A stretch of DNA of 64,000 nucleotides from Thioalkalivibrio sp. ALE14 (lineage in GTDB: Bacteria > Pseudomonadota > Gammaproteobacteria > Ectothiorhodospirales > Ectothiorhodospiraceae): contig NZ_AQXY01000031.1 in the NCBI RefSeq assembly GCF_000376845.1, positions 186,001 through 250,000 of the forward strand, given 5' to 3'. Of this stretch, positions 41,179 to 50,396 are shown piece after piece. The position numbers and the translations under genes are program-made. Each line of letters opens with the position of its first letter. Within the stretch, counting starts at the first letter, position 1. The notes below the pieces were generated by a model that had not been told where the DNA came from, ran no database searches, and saw only the letters and a program-made list of their open reading frames with translations.

Positions 41179-43818
41179 TCAGTCCCGGAACACTTGATCG
41201 GCGGGGGTCGGGCGCCCCAGCAGGAAGCCCTGGCCGCTGGCGCAGCCTTCCTCCAATAGGAAGGCACGTTGCGGTTCTTCCTCGACGCCCTCGGCGATCA
41301 GGTCCAGTTCCAGGGCTTCGGCCAGTGCGATGATGGCGCGGATGATGGATTCGTTGTGGTGGGAGTGGCCGATGTCACGTACCAGCGACTGGTCGACCTT
41401 CAGGCGGTGAAGTGGCAAGCGGCGCAAGTGCGCGAGATTGGAATAACCGGAGCCGAAGTCGTCCATGGCCAGGCGTACGCCCAGGTTGTCCAGGTGGCGC
41501 AGGATCGCCAGCGCACGTTCCGGGTCTTCCATGATCATGGTCTCGGTCAGCTCGACTTCCAGGCGCTCGGGTGCGATGCCGTAGCGTTCCAGCGTCTCGC
41601 GCACGGTGACGACCAGCTGCTCGTCGTGGAGTTCGCGGGCCGAGAGGTTCACGGCGATCATCGGAACGTTCTGGCCCGCCGCATCCCAGGCCGCAAGCTG
41701 ACGACAGGCGGCCTCCAGCACCCATCGGTCGATCGAGACGATCAGCCCGGTCTCTTCCGCCAGGGGAATGAACTCCGCCGGGGACACCATCCCTCGCCGC
41801 GGATGGTTCCAGCGCACCAGGCTCTCCACCCCTATACATTCGCCACTGGAGAGGTCGAACTGCGGCTGAAAGTGGAGCACGAACTCTTCGTTGGCGATCG
41901 CCTGACGCAGGTCATTCTCCAGGAACAGTCGCCGCTCGGTCAGGGCACCCATCTCCGGGGCATAGGCGCACCAGCCGTCGCCACCACGGGCGCGGGCGGA
42001 CTGCATGGCCAGCTCGGCCGCAGTGAGGAGCTCTTCGCGTGTCTGTCCGTCGTCCGGGAAACTCGCCACGCCCGCGCTCACCGTGAGCACCAGCGTCCGG
42101 CCCGCGGTGTCGAAGGGCGCCCGCAGGGTATCAAGAAGGCCCTGCATAAAGGTCTCCAGCTCGCCTTCGTCCGGGCCTTCGATGATCAGACAGAACTCGT
42201 CCGCCCCGATGCGCGCGATCGTGTCCTGCGGCGAGAGCGTCTGGCCCAGGCGCTGGGCGATCCCCTGCAGCACGGTATCCCCTGCTGCGGTCCCCAGGGT
42301 CTCGTTCACGTTGCGGAAGCGGTCCAGGTCCATTAGGACAATCCAGCGCGTCTCGCCATCCGCCATCGCGCGTTCCACTGCATGGCCCAGGCGGTCCTGC
42401 AGCAGGGTCCGATTGGGCAGCCCCGTCCGCGCATCGAAGTGTGAAATCTGGCGCAGCTGCTCCTTCTGCTCGATGCTGTCGGTCAGATCCGTCCAGCTGC
42501 CCACAATCTCCTGGTCACCCCGACCCGCACTTCCCGGCACCAGACGCATCTCGTCCCGCACATGGCGCAGCTTGCCCCAGCCATCAAACAGGCGGAACTC
42601 ACGCACCATCTCCCCGTCTTCCAGCAACCGCAGATTTTCGTGCAGGGCGCCAGCGCGATCCTCGGGATGCAGTTGCTGCTCCCACCAGCCGGGGCGCATG
42701 GCGGTGGCCGGATCGATTCCGAACAGGCGCTGGAGGTTGGAACTCACCCAGAGGGGGTGGAAGCTGGGGGCGGCCAGCTGATAGATCACGGTGGGCCCAC
42801 TGTCCAGCACGTGCTCCAGGCGCTGGTTGGCCGCCCCCAACTGCCGGGTACGCAGACGGACCTGCCAGCGCAACGCGAGACCGACCAGTGCCAGCAGCAG
42901 CACCAGGCCCAGCGCGGCAAGCAGCACCCACTTCACCCAACCCGGCAGTCCTGGCACGTCGTCCGCCAGCAAAGTGGCCGCAAGGGCCTCCTGGTAAGGC
43001 GAATCCGCCAGCGGCTTCCATTGCTCGAGATAGGCGTCGATGACGGCCAGCCGTTCGTCATGGGCACCCGGTGTCGCCGCGTAATAAAGCCCCACCTGGC
43101 CGAACGTGATCGGCGTCTCCACCAGACCATGGGCCCGCGCATGCTGGCGACCATAGAAGTTGTTGCTCACGGCCGCCTCGGCCTCGCCTTCCAGCACCGC
43201 CCCGAGGACCGCCGGCAGGTTGCTGAAGGTGATCACCTCGTACTGGACGTTCGGATCGCGGATCTGCTGCCGGCGCAGATGGCTTTCCTGAACGGAGCCT
43301 TCCAGGACCGCGATCCGCCGCGAACCGAGCGCCTCAAAGCTGCTGAACCCGGACTGCGGGAAGGCATACACCTGGCTCCACCCCTGGACCACGGGGATCT
43401 GATGAAACTCCAGGAATTCCTCGCGCACCTCGGTCAGGGCGACGTCCGGCATCAGGTCCAGACGACCCTCGCGCAGATCCAGCAGGCATTGCGCCCATTC
43501 ACAGGGAACATACTCGATCTGCCAGTGCTCGCGCCGCGCAATGGAATTCAGCAGGCGCACAAAGAGGCCATCGGCCTCTCCGTGTTCGTCCACGCTGATT
43601 TTCGGCGCGTTGTCGTACACGCCCACGCGCAATTGCGGGGTATCGGCCACGGCGGGCGACACCCAGAAGGCAACCAGGAGGCCGGCAAGCGACAAGACGT
43701 GGCCGGGAGAAAGCAGCACTTCCAGCGCCCTCAGGCGACACCCGACTCGGGACGATTGGGGACAATCCTTGGCGCTCACCACACTCTCTCGACAGGCCCG
43801 ATGCACGCATAGTGCCAT
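41179..43818 (-). CDS. Solute-binding-sensor PAS-GGDEF-EAL c-di-GMP protein
   Basis: About 879 aa from ATG 43818; the start is uncertain because the frame stays open to 44022. A signal-like helix ends in AVA (about residues 40-58), followed by a periplasmic SBP_bac_3 domain (LRVGVYDNAPKISVDEHGEADGLFVRLLNSIA...), a membrane helix (WVKWVLLAALGLVLLLALVGLAL), PAS, a GGDEF domain with degenerate motif IGADEF and an EAL domain with key residues intact (GVESLVRW, FIPLAEETG, VNLSARE, ELTET, MDDFGSGYSNLAHL, AEGVEEE). Most likely a c-di-GMP phosphodiesterase controlled by an extracellular amino-acid-like ligand. Confidence 0.88.
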   Translation of the reverse strand: MALCVHRACRESVVSAKDCPQSSRVGCRLRALEVLLSPGHVLSLAGLLVAFWVSPAVADTPQLRVGVYDNAPKISVDEHGEADGLFVRLLNSIARREHWQIEYVPCEWAQCLLDLREGRLDLMPDVALTEVREEFLEFHQIPVVQGWSQVYAFPQSGFSSFEALGSRRIAVLEGSVQESHLRRQQIRDPNVQYEVITFSNLPAVLGAVLEGEAEAAVSNNFYGRQHARAHGLVETPITFGQVGLYYAATPGAHDERLAVIDAYLEQWKPLADSPYQEALAATLLADDVPGLPGWVKWVLLAALGLVLLLALVGLALRWQVRLRTRQLGAANQRLEHVLDSGPTVIYQLAAPSFHPLWVSSNLQRLFGIDPATAMRPGWWEQQLHPEDRAGALHENLRLLEDGEMVREFRLFDGWGKLRHVRDEMRLVPGSAGRGDQEIVGSWTDLTDSIEQKEQLRQISHFDARTGLPNRTLLQDRLGHAVERAMADGETRWIVLMDLDRFRNVNETLGTAAGDTVLQGIAQRLGQTLSPQDTIARIGADEFCLIIEGPDEGELETFMQGLLDTLRAPFDTAGRTLVLTVSAGVASFPDDGQTREELLTAAELAMQSARARGGDGWCAYAPEMGALTERRLFLENDLRQAIANEEFVLHFQPQFDLSSGECIGVESLVRWNHPRRGMVSPAEFIPLAEETGLIVSIDRWVLEAACRQLAAWDAAGQNVPMIAVNLSARELHDEQLVVTVRETLERYGIAPERLEVELTETMIMEDPERALAILRHLDNLGVRLAMDDFGSGYSNLAHLRRLPLHRLKVDQSLVRDIGHSHHNESIIRAIIALAEALELDLIAEGVEEEPQRAFLLEEGCASGQGFLLGRPTPADQVFRD

Positions 43819-44049
43819 GCTCCGCCCGCCGATGCGTGCCACCGTGTTGCAATCCGAGCCCAGCCGTTGGCGGCCGCCCCCAGGGGTCCCGAAGCCTACG
43901 CCCCACATGAAGGGATTCATTCCAGACAGAACCGCAAGCACATCGTGACCCATCCCTGGTCGATCCGGGCACGGCCCCATGTCTCCGGGACCGCCCTCAA
44001 CATGTCCGTCGACCTTCCCCACCCGGAGGTCCGCCCCCGAACGGCTCGC

Positions 44050-45159
44050 CTAAGCGCTGTCCTCCGGGCTGTAAAAGACCCGGTCACGGCCCTCCTGCTT
44101 GGCACGGTACATCATGTCGTCGGCACGCCGCAGCACGCTGTCCAGGCTGTCCTGCGGACCGAAGGTGGTTACGCCGAACGAAGCCGTGACCGGCACTCCG
44201 GCGATGGGTCTTTCCGCGATCGCCTGACGGCAGCGTTCCGCCAGCTGCACGCTCGGCTCCCCCGCGATCTCCGGCGCGACGATCAGGAACTCCTCACCAC
44301 CCCAGCGGGCGACGAAGTCCGGCTCGCGCACCGAATCCCGCAGAAGCCGCGCAACCCCGGCGATCACGGCGTCGCCCATCGCGTGGCCATGGGTATCGTT
44401 CACGGCCTTGAAGTGATCGATATCCATGCCGATCACGCTGACCGGCAGCCCGTAGCGCCGAACCGAGGCCGCCTGACGCTGAAGCGTGGATTCCGCCGCT
44501 CGCCGGTTGGCCAGGCCGGTCAGGGGGTCGGTGCGGGCGGCCTGCTCCAGCGCTTCACTGCGCACCAGGGCGTCCTTGACCGTATCGCGCATGGAGGTCG
44601 CGACACTGGCCAGTGCCAGCAAGATGGCGAGAAAGAGGTGGATCCGCAGCAGGTAAACAATCGCCTCGCGCGAGAGCTCGCCGCGCAGCCACTCGCCGGC
44701 GACACCGGTGACCGCGATCAGCGTCGCGATCGCGAGAATGGCCAGCCCCGCCCAGAGGCCCCGGCGATGTTCGAGCATGACGAAGGCCGCCAGGATCACG
44801 ATGCCCACGGCCCAGTAATGCCCGCCGGCCAGGACGAGCAAGTGCTCCTCCAGTGACCCGCCGGCGTGAAAATGCCATGCGAGACGGCTCAGGATCATCG
44901 ACGCCACCAGCCCGAGCATCCATCCCTCGAGCCGCGGCAGGGCCTGCGGCGCCCGCCACACCGCCAGAAACAGCACCACCAGGACGCCCGCGAAAAGCGG
45001 ATACAGGTAGGCAAGGAAGGGATCGCCGGGTGTGCGAATCACCCAGCTGAGCAGGAAGATCGCGACCCCTGCCGCCAGCGCCACGAGATAGACCAGACGC
45101 TTCCAGTTCTGAAGCCGGTCCGCATCCACCCCCACACTGTCGGTCGCCTCTACCTGCAT
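44050..45159 (-). CDS. Membrane diguanylate cyclase
   Basis: 369 aa from ATG 45159. Six hydrophobic helices (about 20-190) form an integral membrane sensor of MASE type, followed by a GGDEF domain with a canonical active site (ARWGGEEFLIV) and an REPD I-site five residues upstream. Tail RRADDMMYRAKQEGRDRV is typical. Predicted active, product-inhibited c-di-GMP synthase. Lies downstream of tRNA-Cys on the same strand, behind a terminator. Confidence 0.9.
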   Translation of the reverse strand: MQVEATDSVGVDADRLQNWKRLVYLVALAAGVAIFLLSWVIRTPGDPFLAYLYPLFAGVLVVLFLAVWRAPQALPRLEGWMLGLVASMILSRLAWHFHAGGSLEEHLLVLAGGHYWAVGIVILAAFVMLEHRRGLWAGLAILAIATLIAVTGVAGEWLRGELSREAIVYLLRIHLFLAILLALASVATSMRDTVKDALVRSEALEQAARTDPLTGLANRRAAESTLQRQAASVRRYGLPVSVIGMDIDHFKAVNDTHGHAMGDAVIAGVARLLRDSVREPDFVARWGGEEFLIVAPEIAGEPSVQLAERCRQAIAERPIAGVPVTASFGVTTFGPQDSLDSVLRRADDMMYRAKQEGRDRVFYSPEDSA

Positions 45160-45271
45160 GGAATGTTCCCTGATGACGCGCCACGCGCCCATGGTTGCCG
45201 GCCGCAGCCGCCATAGACCCCTTCGCGCCCGAGCATGCCGACCTGCACCGCCAAGGGCAATGGCGCCAACG

Positions 45272-45296
45272 AAAAAGGCCGCCCCAAGGGGCGGCC
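45272..45296 (-). terminator. Terminator after tRNA-Cys
   Basis: Minus strand: perfect 9-bp stem GGCCGCCCC / GGGGCGGCC with a 2-nt loop (looser in practice), followed by TTTTTC. Confidence 0.88.
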
Positions 45297-45316
45297 CGTC
45301 ACGCGTACGACAATGA

Positions 45317-45390
45317 TGGAGGCTGGGGTCGGAATCGAACCGGCGTACACGGATTTGCAGTCCGCTGCATAACCACTCTGCCACCCAGCC
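45317..45390 (-). tRNA. tRNA-Cys (anticodon GCA)
   Basis: 74-nt cloverleaf with encoded CCA on the minus strand. Acceptor GGCTGGG/CCCAGCC, anticodon loop CTGCAAA giving GCA, T-arm GCCGG TTCGATT CCGAC. It lies behind tRNA-Gly, the usual glyW-cysT order downstream of pgsA. Confidence 0.95.
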
Positions 45391-45445
45391 TTGATCGGGT
45401 GGGTTCCGGCCCGGAAGACGCCCTGGCATCTACGTGGGCCGAAAC

Positions 45446-45471
45446 AGAAAACCCCGGCGGAACCGGGGTTT
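45446..45471 (-). terminator. Terminator-like hairpin between tRNA-Gly and tRNA-Cys
   Basis: Minus strand: perfect 9-bp stem AAACCCCGG / CCGGGGTTT followed by TCTG; the run of Ts is TTTT. It may attenuate rather than stop transcription into tRNA-Cys, which has no obvious promoter of its own. Confidence 0.7.
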
Positions 45472-45482
45472 CAGGAATCTGT

Positions 45483-45558
45483 TGGAGCGGGAAACGAGAT
45501 TCGAACTCGCGACCCCAACCTTGGCAAGGTTGTGCTCTACCAGCTGAGCTATTCCCGC
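45483..45558 (-). tRNA. tRNA-Gly (anticodon GCC)
   Basis: 76-nt cloverleaf with encoded CCA on the minus strand. Acceptor GCGGGAA/TTCCCGC, anticodon loop TTGCCAA giving GCC, T-arm GCGAG TTCGAAT CTCGT. Confidence 0.96.
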
Positions 45559-45600
45559 TCTTCGTTAACGGCGCGTATTCTACCGCAGATTCCGGGTAGG

Positions 45601-46950
45601 TCAATACCCGCGATAGCCGATCGCATCCGCGCCGTGCACCGCACGGTCGAATACGACCACCTGATTGCGCCCGGCGTTCTTGGCCACGTACATCGCGGCA
45701 TCGGCCGCCCGTGACAGCGCCGGGCCATCCGCTGCATCCAGCGGGAACAGGGCAATCCCGATACTGCACGAGATAAACACCTCGACCCCGTCGCAGTCGA
45801 ACGGGGCGGCCAGCGCCGCGCGGACTTTCTCGCCGATCACGGCGGCATGCGCCCGGCTCTCCTCCACCGAGTGGAAGCGCGGCAACATCACCACGAACTC
45901 GTCACCCGCGATCCGCGCCGCGACGTCGCTATCGCGAATGGCGCCCGACAGGCGCTGTGCGACCTGACGCAGCAGCAGATCGCCCACCGCGTGCCCATGC
46001 CGGTCATTGACCGGCTTGAACTCGTCCAGGTCCACGAACATCAGTGCCACCTGTTGTCCCTCGCGGCGGGCGCCCGTCAGCTCGTGGTCGAGGATCTGGT
46101 AGAACAGGGTGCGATTGGGCAGAGCGGTGAGGGGGTCGTAGTGGGCCAGGCGCTGCATCTGCTCTTCGGTCGCCTTGCGCTCGGTGATATCCCGGGCGAT
46201 ACCGAGGAACTCCGTAACCCGCCCGTCTTGATCCAGCACGGGGGAGACGTTGCTGGTGTGCCAGCGGTAGTGGCCGTCCTGGTGGCGAATGCGGTATTCG
46301 ATACCGCCCGCCTTCTGGCCCGTGCGCGCAATCCGGTCGAGAAAGGCGTAGCAGCCGGGCAGATCCTCCGGGGCGACATACTCGTCGATCGCGTGGTCAA
46401 TCGCGGCGCTGATCGGATAGCCGAGGTTCTCGGTCCAGTTGGGCGAGACGTAGGTCAGCACGCCATCCGGCCGCAGCGAATAGATCACATCGCTGGCCGT
46501 CTCGACGAAAGCGCGGAACTTGGCCTCGCTCTGGCGCAGCGACGCCTCCAGCTCCTTGCGTTCGGTCACGTCGGTGGCAAAGCCGGTCCAGACAACAGTG
46601 CCGTCCTGGAGGCGGCGCGCGGTGTCGTAGGCAGACAGCCAGATCACCCCACCGCCGTGGCACTGCATGCGAAACTCCATGCTCCACGGCTCCGCCTGCT
46701 CCACCGAATCCATCGTGGAACGCATCACCCAGTCCCGGTCTTCGGGATGAATGCAGTCCAGCAGAGGCGCCCCATCGGTCTTCAGCGCCTCGCGGTCTAC
46801 CCCGAACCAGCGCTCCACCATCTCGCCCACGTAGGGGTAGTCGAGATGCCCGTCGGGGCGCATGCGCAGCTGGTACACGAACCCGGGCAGCAAACCCTGA
46901 AGGGCCTCCAGGGTCTGGATGTTGTCGAGATCAAGCTGGGGGCCAAGCAT
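45601..46950 (-). CDS. PAS-PAS-GGDEF protein, soluble
   Basis: 449 aa from ATG 46950; an in-frame start at 47049 is possible. Two PAS/PAC modules (LLPGFVYQLRMRPDGHLDYPYVG...; FVETASDVIYSLRPDGVLTYVSPNW...GIARDITERK) precede a GGDEF domain whose motif is AGDEF (ARIAGDEFVVML), with an RDSD I-site upstream. The first Gly is replaced, which many active cyclases tolerate, so activity is undecided. No membrane helix. It lies between pgsA and tRNA-Gly, where most relatives have no gene. Confidence 0.88.
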   Translation of the reverse strand: MLGPQLDLDNIQTLEALQGLLPGFVYQLRMRPDGHLDYPYVGEMVERWFGVDREALKTDGAPLLDCIHPEDRDWVMRSTMDSVEQAEPWSMEFRMQCHGGGVIWLSAYDTARRLQDGTVVWTGFATDVTERKELEASLRQSEAKFRAFVETASDVIYSLRPDGVLTYVSPNWTENLGYPISAAIDHAIDEYVAPEDLPGCYAFLDRIARTGQKAGGIEYRIRHQDGHYRWHTSNVSPVLDQDGRVTEFLGIARDITERKATEEQMQRLAHYDPLTALPNRTLFYQILDHELTGARREGQQVALMFVDLDEFKPVNDRHGHAVGDLLLRQVAQRLSGAIRDSDVAARIAGDEFVVMLPRFHSVEESRAHAAVIGEKVRAALAAPFDCDGVEVFISCSIGIALFPLDAADGPALSRAADAAMYVAKNAGRNQVVVFDRAVHGADAIGYRGY

Positions 46951-47074
46951 GGGCGGTCCCGCGGGCGACACGTGGTCGATCAGGGCAGTGTATCGCCGAA
47001 CCCCGGCAAGCGGAACGCCCTCGATGTCTGCCCGTCGCGCCGGGACCATCCGGCGACGAAAGCGGCACCCCGGG

Positions 47075-47626
47075 TCAGCGGTTGCGCGCGGCGGCCAGCA
47101 TGTACTGGACCATCGACACCAGCGTGAGCGCTGCCGCCAGGTAAAGCAGCCACTCGCCGATCAGGAAGGTGGGCAGACCGACGATGGGCTCGGCCCACAG
47201 CAGCAGGAAGATCGCCACCATCTGTGCGGTGGTCTTGACCTTGCCCACCCAGGACACCGCGACCTTCGCGCTACCGCCGATCTCCGCCATCCATTCGCGC
47301 AGCGCGGAGATCGCGATCTCGCGCCCGATGATCACGATCGCCGCCAGGGCGAGGCCCAGCCCCGGGTTGTGGTCCACCACCAGCACCAGGGCCGCGGCCA
47401 CGATCAGCTTGTCTGCCACCGGGTCGAGGAAGGCCCCGAATCGGCTGGTCACCTCCCAGCGCCGGGCGAGGTAGCCGTCCAGCCAGTCGGTGACGCCGGC
47501 CAGTGCAAAGATCACGGCCGCCACGATGCCGGCCAGCGGCATCGACAGGCCGTAGAACGCCGCCACCAGCAAGGGGATCATTACGATCCGCGACCAGGTC
47601 AGCCAGGTGGGCAGTTGGGGGAACAT
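47075..47626 (-). CDS. pgsA: CDP-diacylglycerol--glycerol-3-phosphate 3-phosphatidyltransferase
   Basis: 183-aa membrane protein with the CDP-alcohol phosphotransferase motif DWLDGYLARRWEVTSRFGAF plus LDPVADK (D-G-x2-A-R-x8-G-x3-D-x3-D pattern). It makes phosphatidylglycerophosphate, the committed step to phosphatidylglycerol. It starts 9 bp after the uvrC stop, the conserved uvrC-pgsA order. Confidence 0.95.
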   Translation of the reverse strand: MFPQLPTWLTWSRIVMIPLLVAAFYGLSMPLAGIVAAVIFALAGVTDWLDGYLARRWEVTSRFGAFLDPVADKLIVAAALVLVVDHNPGLGLALAAIVIIGREIAISALREWMAEIGGSAKVAVSWVGKVKTTAQMVAIFLLLWAEPIVGLPTFLIGEWLLYLAAALTLVSMVQYMLAAARNR

Positions 47627-47635
47627 GGCAGTGCC

Positions 47636-49462
47636 TCAACTCTCGTGAAACTGGTCGTAGATCGACTGCGCGAGGCGTCGATGGATCCCTGGCACCTTGG
47701 TCAGTTCCTCGACCCCGGCCCGGCTGACCCCGCGCAGGCCGCCGAAGTGCTTAAGCAGCGCGCTGCGCCGCTTCGGACCCAGGCCCGGGATCGCCTCCAG
47801 GGTCGATTCCTTGCGCGCCTTCGCGCGGCGGGCGCGGTGCCCGGTGATCGCGAACCGGTGCGCCTCGTCGCGGATCTGCTGGATCAGATGCAGTGCACCC
47901 GAATGCGCGGGGAGTATAGAGGGCGCCTCGACCCCGCTCAATATCAGGGTTTCCATCCCCGGCTTACGCTCCTCGCCCTTGGCCACGCCCACCACCTTGA
48001 TGTGGTCCAGCCCGAGATCCGCCAGCACATTCAGCGCCTGCGTCACCTGGCCCTTGCCGCCGTCGATGAACAGGATATCCGGTTCCTGCCCCTCGCCCTT
48101 TTTCAGGCGCGCGAAACGCCGGCCGAGCGCCTGGTGCATGGCCGCGTAGTCGTCGCCCGGCTCGATGCCCTCGATGTTGAAGCGGCGATAATCCGACTTG
48201 ATCGGCCCCTCCGGCCCGAACACCACGCAGGACGCCACCGTGCCCTCGCCTCCCGTATGCGAGATGTCGAAGCACTCCATGCGCTTGGGTGTCTCTTCCA
48301 GGCCCAGCTCTGCGGTCAGCGCGTCTAGACGTGCCGTCTGGCCGGCCTGGCTCGCGATGCGGGTCTTCAGGGCCTGCTCGGCGTTGCGGCGGGCCATGTC
48401 CAGCCAGCGGGCGCGGTCACCGCGCAGCGACCATGCCAGCGCGACCTTCCCGCCGCGACGCTCCGCCAGAAAGGCCTCCAGCGCCTCCGCGCCCTGCGGC
48501 TCGTGCGACAGCAGGATGCGCGCCGGAGGTTCGCGTTCCGCGTAGTACTGCGCCAGGACCGCGGCCATGATCTCGTCGGTCTCGGTGGCCTCCGGCACAT
48601 TGGGGAATAGCTCGCTGTTGCCGAGGTTCTGACCATTGCGCACGAAGAAGATCTCCACCGCGCAGGCCCCCGCCTCCTGCGCCAGCGCGAACACGTCGGC
48701 ATCGCCCTCGCCGCCGGAGACGAACTGCTGCTCGGAGATCTGGCGCAGCCGCGCGATCTGGTCGCGCAGGCGCGCGGCATGCTCGAAGTCCAGACGCACG
48801 GACGCCGCCTCCATACGTTCCATCAGTTCCTCGATCACGGCCTCGCTCTTGCCCTCGAGGAACTTCACCGAGGCCTCGACGTCGCGGGCGTAGTCCTCCG
48901 GCTCGATGTAACCGACACAGGGCGCGGTACAGCGCCCGATCTGGTACTGCAGGCACGGGCGGGAGCGATGCGCAAACACGCTGTCCTCGCACTGGCGAAC
49001 CTGGAACAGCTTCTGCAGCAGCGCCAGGCTCTCGCGCACGGCCCCGGCGGAGGGGTACGGACCGAAATAGCGAACGCCCTTCTTGCGCGCGCCGCGGTGG
49101 AATCCGAGCCGGGGGTATTCCTGGTTCGAGACGTAGATGTAGGGGTAGCTCTTGTCGTCGCGCAGCAGCACGTTGTAACGCGGCCGGTGACGCTTGATCA
49201 GGTTGGCCTCCAGCAGCAGCGCCTCGGCCTCGGTGTGCGTCACCGCCACGCGGATATCCGCGATCTGGCGCACCATCGAGCGGATGCGCGGACCGCGGTC
49301 GTCGCTGCCGCGGAAGTAGCTGGCCACCCGACTCTTCAGGTTTCGCGCCTTGCCGACATACAGCACGGACCCCGACGCATCCAGCATCTGATACACGCCG
49401 GGCGACTGCGTCAGGGTCTGCAGAAAGGCCTTGTGATCGAATCCGGTCTCGGGGGTACTCAT
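47636..49462 (-). CDS. uvrC: Excinuclease ABC subunit C
   Basis: 608 aa. N-terminal GIY-YIG nuclease (SPGVYQMLDASGSVLYVGKARNLKSRV), a Cys-containing central region, the UVR motif (VIEELMERMEAAS...FEHAARLRDQI), the C-terminal RNase H-like nuclease (MECFDISHTGGEGTVASCVVF...YRRFNI, DILFIDGGKGQV) and a final helix-hairpin-helix (LEAIPGLGPKRRSALLKHFGGL). It makes both incisions in nucleotide excision repair. Full length for the family. Confidence 0.97.
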   Translation of the reverse strand: MSTPETGFDHKAFLQTLTQSPGVYQMLDASGSVLYVGKARNLKSRVASYFRGSDDRGPRIRSMVRQIADIRVAVTHTEAEALLLEANLIKRHRPRYNVLLRDDKSYPYIYVSNQEYPRLGFHRGARKKGVRYFGPYPSAGAVRESLALLQKLFQVRQCEDSVFAHRSRPCLQYQIGRCTAPCVGYIEPEDYARDVEASVKFLEGKSEAVIEELMERMEAASVRLDFEHAARLRDQIARLRQISEQQFVSGGEGDADVFALAQEAGACAVEIFFVRNGQNLGNSELFPNVPEATETDEIMAAVLAQYYAEREPPARILLSHEPQGAEALEAFLAERRGGKVALAWSLRGDRARWLDMARRNAEQALKTRIASQAGQTARLDALTAELGLEETPKRMECFDISHTGGEGTVASCVVFGPEGPIKSDYRRFNIEGIEPGDDYAAMHQALGRRFARLKKGEGQEPDILFIDGGKGQVTQALNVLADLGLDHIKVVGVAKGEERKPGMETLILSGVEAPSILPAHSGALHLIQQIRDEAHRFAITGHRARRAKARKESTLEAIPGLGPKRRSALLKHFGGLRGVSRAGVEELTKVPGIHRRLAQSIYDQFHES

Positions 49463-49612
49463 GATCGCGTCAGGATACCGGAACTGCCCGGCCTCCCGGC
49501 ATAGCCCCCGCCTGCCCTATGCCCTCGCACAAGCGGGAAACCATCCCTCTCGGGTCGAGCATGGTCTGCGCACGCCTGACGTTCCAGGCCTCGGACCGAG
49601 CCATGGTCCCCC

Positions 49613-49695
49613 GATTGCCACGGCCCGTTCGGGGCCTCGCAATGACGAGGAAAGAAGTTCGTCATCGCGAGCGCCGCAGGCGCGTGGCGATCTCC
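49613..49695. repeat. GTCATTGCGAGG-type inverted repeat pair upstream of uvrC
   Basis: CCTCGCAATGAC (ending about 49645) faces GTCATCGCGAGCGCCGC (49660). Same family as 4599, 10101 and 50963. Otherwise 49463-49754 contains nothing recognisable as a gene. Confidence 0.7.
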
Positions 49696-49754
49696 ATGGA
49701 CACCCCGGACACAGGCCCTGAGGCACCGGGATTCGGGCCTTCCGGGCCAGGGCG

Positions 49755-50396
49755 CTAACCGAGGTGGTTGCGGACCCGGGCGAAGAGCTCGTTAAACATC
49801 GCAGGGGTCAGGCGGCGGGTCTGCGTGTTGTAGCGCGAGCAGTGATAGGAGTCGACCAGGCGGGTGTGCGCGTCCAGTTCGTGCTCGGCGCCGTGGGCGA
49901 AGCGCAGGCTGGACAGCGGCAGGCCCCTGGCCCGCAGGATGGCGTCGTGGGCGATCTTGCCCAGCGCCAGGATCACTCGTGGCTGCATGGCCGTCATCTC
50001 GGCCGCGAGGAAGCCGTTGCAGGTACGGATCTCTTCGGTGGTTGGCTTGTTCTGCGGCGGCAGGCATTTCACCGCATTGGTGATGCGGCAGTCGATCAGC
50101 TCCAGGCCATCGTCCGCGCTCGTGCTCTCCGCTGCGCTGGCGAAGCCGTGTTCGTGCAGCGTCTGGTACAGCAACACCCCGGCATAGTCGCCGGTGAACG
50201 GGCGCCCGGTGGCATTGGCCCCGTGCATGCCGGGTGCCAGGCCGACGATCAGCAGCCGCGCATCCAGCGGCCCGAAGGACGGCACCGGCGCGGCGTGATA
50301 CTCGGGATGCTTCGTCCGGACGTCCTCCAGAAACGCCGCCAGGCGCGGACAGGCCCGGCAGTCCGCAGCGAAGATTTCGCGTGACTCAGGAGGCAT
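49755..50396 (-). CDS. Uracil-DNA glycosylase, family 5-like
   Basis: 213 aa. Iron-sulfur-type N-terminus with a CRACPRL motif, then the active-site motif GLAPGMHGANATGRPFTGD, typical of the UDGb/family-5 group (GLAPxxHGANRTGRxFTGD), RITNAVKCLPPQNKPT, LALGKIAHDAIL, and the C-terminal DSYHCSRYNTQTRRLTPAMF with the second motif His. It removes uracil, and in some members other deaminated bases, from DNA. The ATG lies inside the CYTH gene, overlapping it by 11 bp. Confidence 0.88.
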   Translation of the reverse strand: MPPESREIFAADCRACPRLAAFLEDVRTKHPEYHAAPVPSFGPLDARLLIVGLAPGMHGANATGRPFTGDYAGVLLYQTLHEHGFASAAESTSADDGLELIDCRITNAVKCLPPQNKPTTEEIRTCNGFLAAEMTAMQPRVILALGKIAHDAILRARGLPLSSLRFAHGAEHELDAHTRLVDSYHCSRYNTQTRRLTPAMFNELFARVRNHLG

